A DNA stretch of 7,150 nt from Blastocatellia bacterium (GTDB lineage: Bacteria; Acidobacteriota; Blastocatellia; Pyrinomonadales; Pyrinomonadaceae). The stretch covers positions 1 to 7,150 of the forward strand of contig JACDAY010000327.1 in assembly GCA_013695195.1 (NCBI GenBank). The letters run 5' to 3'. Numbering within the stretch: the stretch's first letter is position 1; each line of letters opens with the position of its first letter. Made by a program: the position numbers and the translations under genes. Positions 6,201 to 7,150 of this stretch are shown here, piece after piece. Under the pieces are notes generated by a model. It did not search any database and was not told where the DNA came from. It saw only the letters and a list, made by a program, of their open reading frames with translations.

Positions 6201-7150
6201 CAAAAGATCCTTTTGCTTATCTTTCACGACTAACATCAACGCCCGCAGATTATCGGCTCGATAAAGATATTCGTTATCGATCGTAAACGGTTTGAACATC
6301 TCGAAGGCGTTCATCGTTTCAGCCGTCGTCCGCTCAAAATCATCGACCGATTTTTTCAGATCGGTAACTATATTACTCAGCCTTCCGCCCGCCCAATTCG
6401 GCTTAGCCTTGTCTAAAAATGTGTTCGCCGATTTCGCCAATTTATTGAGCATCGGCGTCGAAACGCGCTCATACGTTTTTTGCGTAACGGGCGTTGCCTC
6501 GATCATTGCGGCAAAACGGTTCATGAGCTTGTTGCCTGTCTCTTTTTCCTTGAAATGTTCGCGTTTGTACAACCCGACCAGCCCGACGATACGCTTCATA
6601 TCATTCGGATTCGAATCGCCCGAACACGCCTGAAACACAAGCGGCGGCTTGTCATCGACCAATGCGTTCATCGTCGCCGCGAGAATGGCGCCCGAAACCA
6701 TATCGACCGGAATTACATCAAGTACAAGCTTTTCGTTTATTGGAATTATCGGCTGGCCTCGTAATGCAATTAGTATCAGTGGCGCCGTCGTAGTAAAGCC
6801 TTCGTTCCAGCCCGGAAACGGATATTGATTCGAAGATTCGACGACCGACGGACGAACGAGAATTTTTACGATGTCGTCCTGCTGCGCGATTATTTGCTCT
6901 GCCAGCGATTTCGAATAAGTGTAAATATTCGTCCAGCCCCAATATTCGGCACGCTCAGCGCCGAGCTCGGTCGTCCGTTCGCGTATCCACATTTTGCGCT
7001 CGCGGAATATCGCGGATTTCAGTTCGGATTCATCATCAGGGTCACGGCCTTCTTCAATAAACCGGTCGCGAGCGGCTTCACGAAATTTCGCGATCTGCAC
7101 GGCGTCATCGGCTTCCTGCCGGGCTTGTTCACTTAGGCGCGCGCAGTCTT
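3228..7150 (-). CDS. Multidomain lipid enzyme: acyl-CoA reductase (FAR/SDR) – acyl-CoA ligase – ACP – PlsC acyltransferase (5' partial)
   Basis: One continuous frame of over 1,300 codons runs from the TAG at 3230-3228 to the right edge. A GTG at 7100 is not the true start: the frame stays open above it, and it lies inside an SDR fold whose GxxGxxG half must be outside the window. Residues below count from that GTG. (1) Fatty acyl-CoA reductase-type SDR, to about 190: WGWTNIYTYSKSLAEQ with Y60-x3-K64, RPSVVESSNQYPFPGW (83-98), LDVIPVDMVSGA (127-138). (2) FAR-type C-terminal region, about 265-335. (3) Adenylating acyl ligase, 345-925: P-loop FTSGTTGTPKAVMLSH (543-558), EGYGLTESSP (719-728), TGDLG (795-799), GRSKDVII (811-818), and PRTATRKVKR (908-917) with K914 the likely catalytic lysine. 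(4) Carrier domain, about 945-1015: LGFDSLM, phosphopantetheine site S978. (5) PlsC acyltransferase, about 1060-1260: NHVSHLD (H1085, D1090), IPIERTG (1132-1138), FPEGGR (1160-1165). It probably activates, carries, reduces and transfers acyl chains in membrane (perhaps ether) lipid synthesis. Residues 470-506 come from an inserted palindromic element. Confidence 0.92.
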   Translation of the reverse strand, partial: DCARLSEQARQEADDAVQIAKFREAARDRFIEEGRDPDDESELKSAIFRERKMWIRERTTELGAERAEYWGWTNIYTYSKSLAEQIIAQQDDIVKILVRPSVVESSNQYPFPGWNEGFTTTAPLILIALRGQPIIPINEKLVLDVIPVDMVSGAILAATMNALVDDKPPLVFQACSGDSNPNDMKRIVGLVGLYKREHFKEKETGNKLMNRFAAMIEATPVTQKTYERVSTPMLNKLAKSANTFLDKAKPNWAGGRLSNIVTDLKKSVDDFERTTAETMNAFEMFKPFTIDNEYLYRADNLRALMLVVKDKQKDLLPWYPENLDWYHYWLKVHFPGMRKWVLPKLEEDLKIQERRSYTYNDLLDLFDTSTKRFSTRVAMRIERNGRKEQYTFEDVRELTHRAAGFLADKGIRQSDRVILFSHNMPEWGMTYFGILKAGATAIPIDPASSVAEIINFARAGEASAVVLSPKLAKENPDLQEKLAEIWNADTPVRTEPRIRKDKTYKETAIAASGDADKSVRVPIWTFDEVFEIQSATEEARRQALLPEKILSNSVASLIFTSGTTGTPKAVMLSHKNFTNMISMLSSVLDMSITDGVLSVLPMHHTFEFSAGFLTPFSNGTQITYLDELSGEELTRAMENGHITGMVGVPALWEMLHRRIKTRLRERGDWIADMGDNVIEFNAWIRDNTPFNFGPIVFFPIHEGMGGRMRYLISGGSALSEKVQKDLHGLGFTVLEGYGLTESSPVLTVARPGNKLLRGSVGKALPGIEVRIENPDENGVGEVFARGQNVMLGYYNNEEATESVLQDRWLKTGDLGKLDDDGNLFIVGRSKDVIIDSNGKNIYPDEIEDIYGKSPYIKELSVVGMPDDDGGEKISALVVPDYEFDIALSRADVNKRVEDHFRETSAALPFFKRVKLLHTTPFELPRTATRKVKRPEVLEILRGLEDKAKTKTKVVAESKGDDNILWLRKVVASVSNRPLSDISVEDKLADLGFDSLMFVELQAAVEDAGGRIISPDTLNELQTVRELVTAVQRIDKSKKLVDEPKTEIIKDDEIFIPSIVRRVGNQIIDFAQEKLYDTVLNTKIEGGSNVPVHTNFIVASNHVSHLDMGLVKKALGKGVAEQTVAVAAADYWFDTKYKRAYMDNFTTLIPIERTGSLRQSLRHVTQILNEGYNTLIFPEGGRQASGKIAEFKPIIGYLALNDKVGILPVYLSGTFQAFPKGMTIPPTDSLGANIGAKVGQFLEYDELSKMTEGVPNTEAYRLVAARVQHEIENMRDGMRNKFDVAAVRKLWKAERRKTRKQEPVIDE
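5583..5693. repeat. 111-bp palindromic REP/MITE-like element, in frame within the ligase domain
   Basis: The terminal arms 5583-5607 and 5669-5693 are inverted copies, identical at 23 of 25 positions. Each arm is itself a small hairpin: GCGGAC…GTCCGC in the left (5589-5606) and GCGGAC…GTCTGC in the right (5670-5687). A third hairpin, TCGCCGC-TT-GCGGCGA (5608-5623), is perfect. The length is exactly 37 codons and the reading frame is kept with no stop. It encodes residues 470-506 of the visible protein, starting WNADTPVRTEP and ending DADKSVRVP. The peptide is polar, rich in K, R and D, and lies before the ligase P-loop, in a region tolerant of length change. No transposase is nearby. That it is a mobile or repeat-family element is inferred from its symmetry. 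Confidence 0.75.

Noticed and set aside
7098..7100. GTG as the start codon of the giant lipid gene
   Set aside because: The same frame is open up to 7150 and the GTG falls inside a reductase fold just before its catalytic YxxxK, so the gene must begin beyond the window.

Overview
The window looks like moderately GC-rich bacterial DNA, probably from an Acidobacteriota lineage such as Blastocatellia/Pyrinomonadaceae or a relative. That guess rests on a giant FAR–acyl-CoA ligase–ACP–PlsC fusion of the kind linked to bacterial ether lipids, and on a remembered impression of the repeats. No rRNA or phylogenetic marker is present, so the taxonomy is inference.

Layout. Bases 1-86 (minus) hold the first 28 codons of an exported protein: a clean signal peptide running off the left edge. 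Bases 87-230 are a divergent intergenic region with a candidate promoter and an inverted repeat built from 7-nt units that ends flush against the next start codon. Bases 231-1553 (plus) encode a 12-helix APC-superfamily amino-acid/polyamine permease. It converges, with 6 bp between stop codons, on a minus-strand block that fills the rest of the window. Read in transcription order (right to left), this block holds: a giant lipid enzyme (7150 to 3228, 5' end beyond the right edge), a YefM-YoeB-type toxin-antitoxin pair (3142 to 2607) with its own promoter and operator, and an extended-SDR NAD(P)-dependent reductase/epimerase (2591 to 1560).

How it fits together. The giant protein combines a fatty acyl-CoA reductase-type SDR, an acyl-CoA/acyl-ACP ligase, an acyl carrier domain with a DSL phosphopantetheine site, and a PlsC-type acyltransferase. 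It could activate a fatty acid, carry it, reduce it and/or transfer it to a glycerol-phosphate acceptor. This layout resembles the multifunctional ElbD-type enzyme of myxobacterial ether-lipid synthesis, although orthology cannot be shown here. The downstream SDR could act in the same lipid pathway. The toxin-antitoxin pair sits between them with independent control signals.

The most unusual feature is a 111-bp palindromic element (5583-5693; arms 23/25 matched) lying in frame inside the ligase domain. It adds exactly 37 codons, in the manner of the protein-coding palindromic repeats known from Rickettsia. A second notable signal is a TGTACA/TGCACA pair, 12 bp centre to centre, over the toxin-antitoxin promoter, matching the operator design described for E. 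coli yefM-yoeB. No tRNA, rRNA, CRISPR array or transposase gene was seen.
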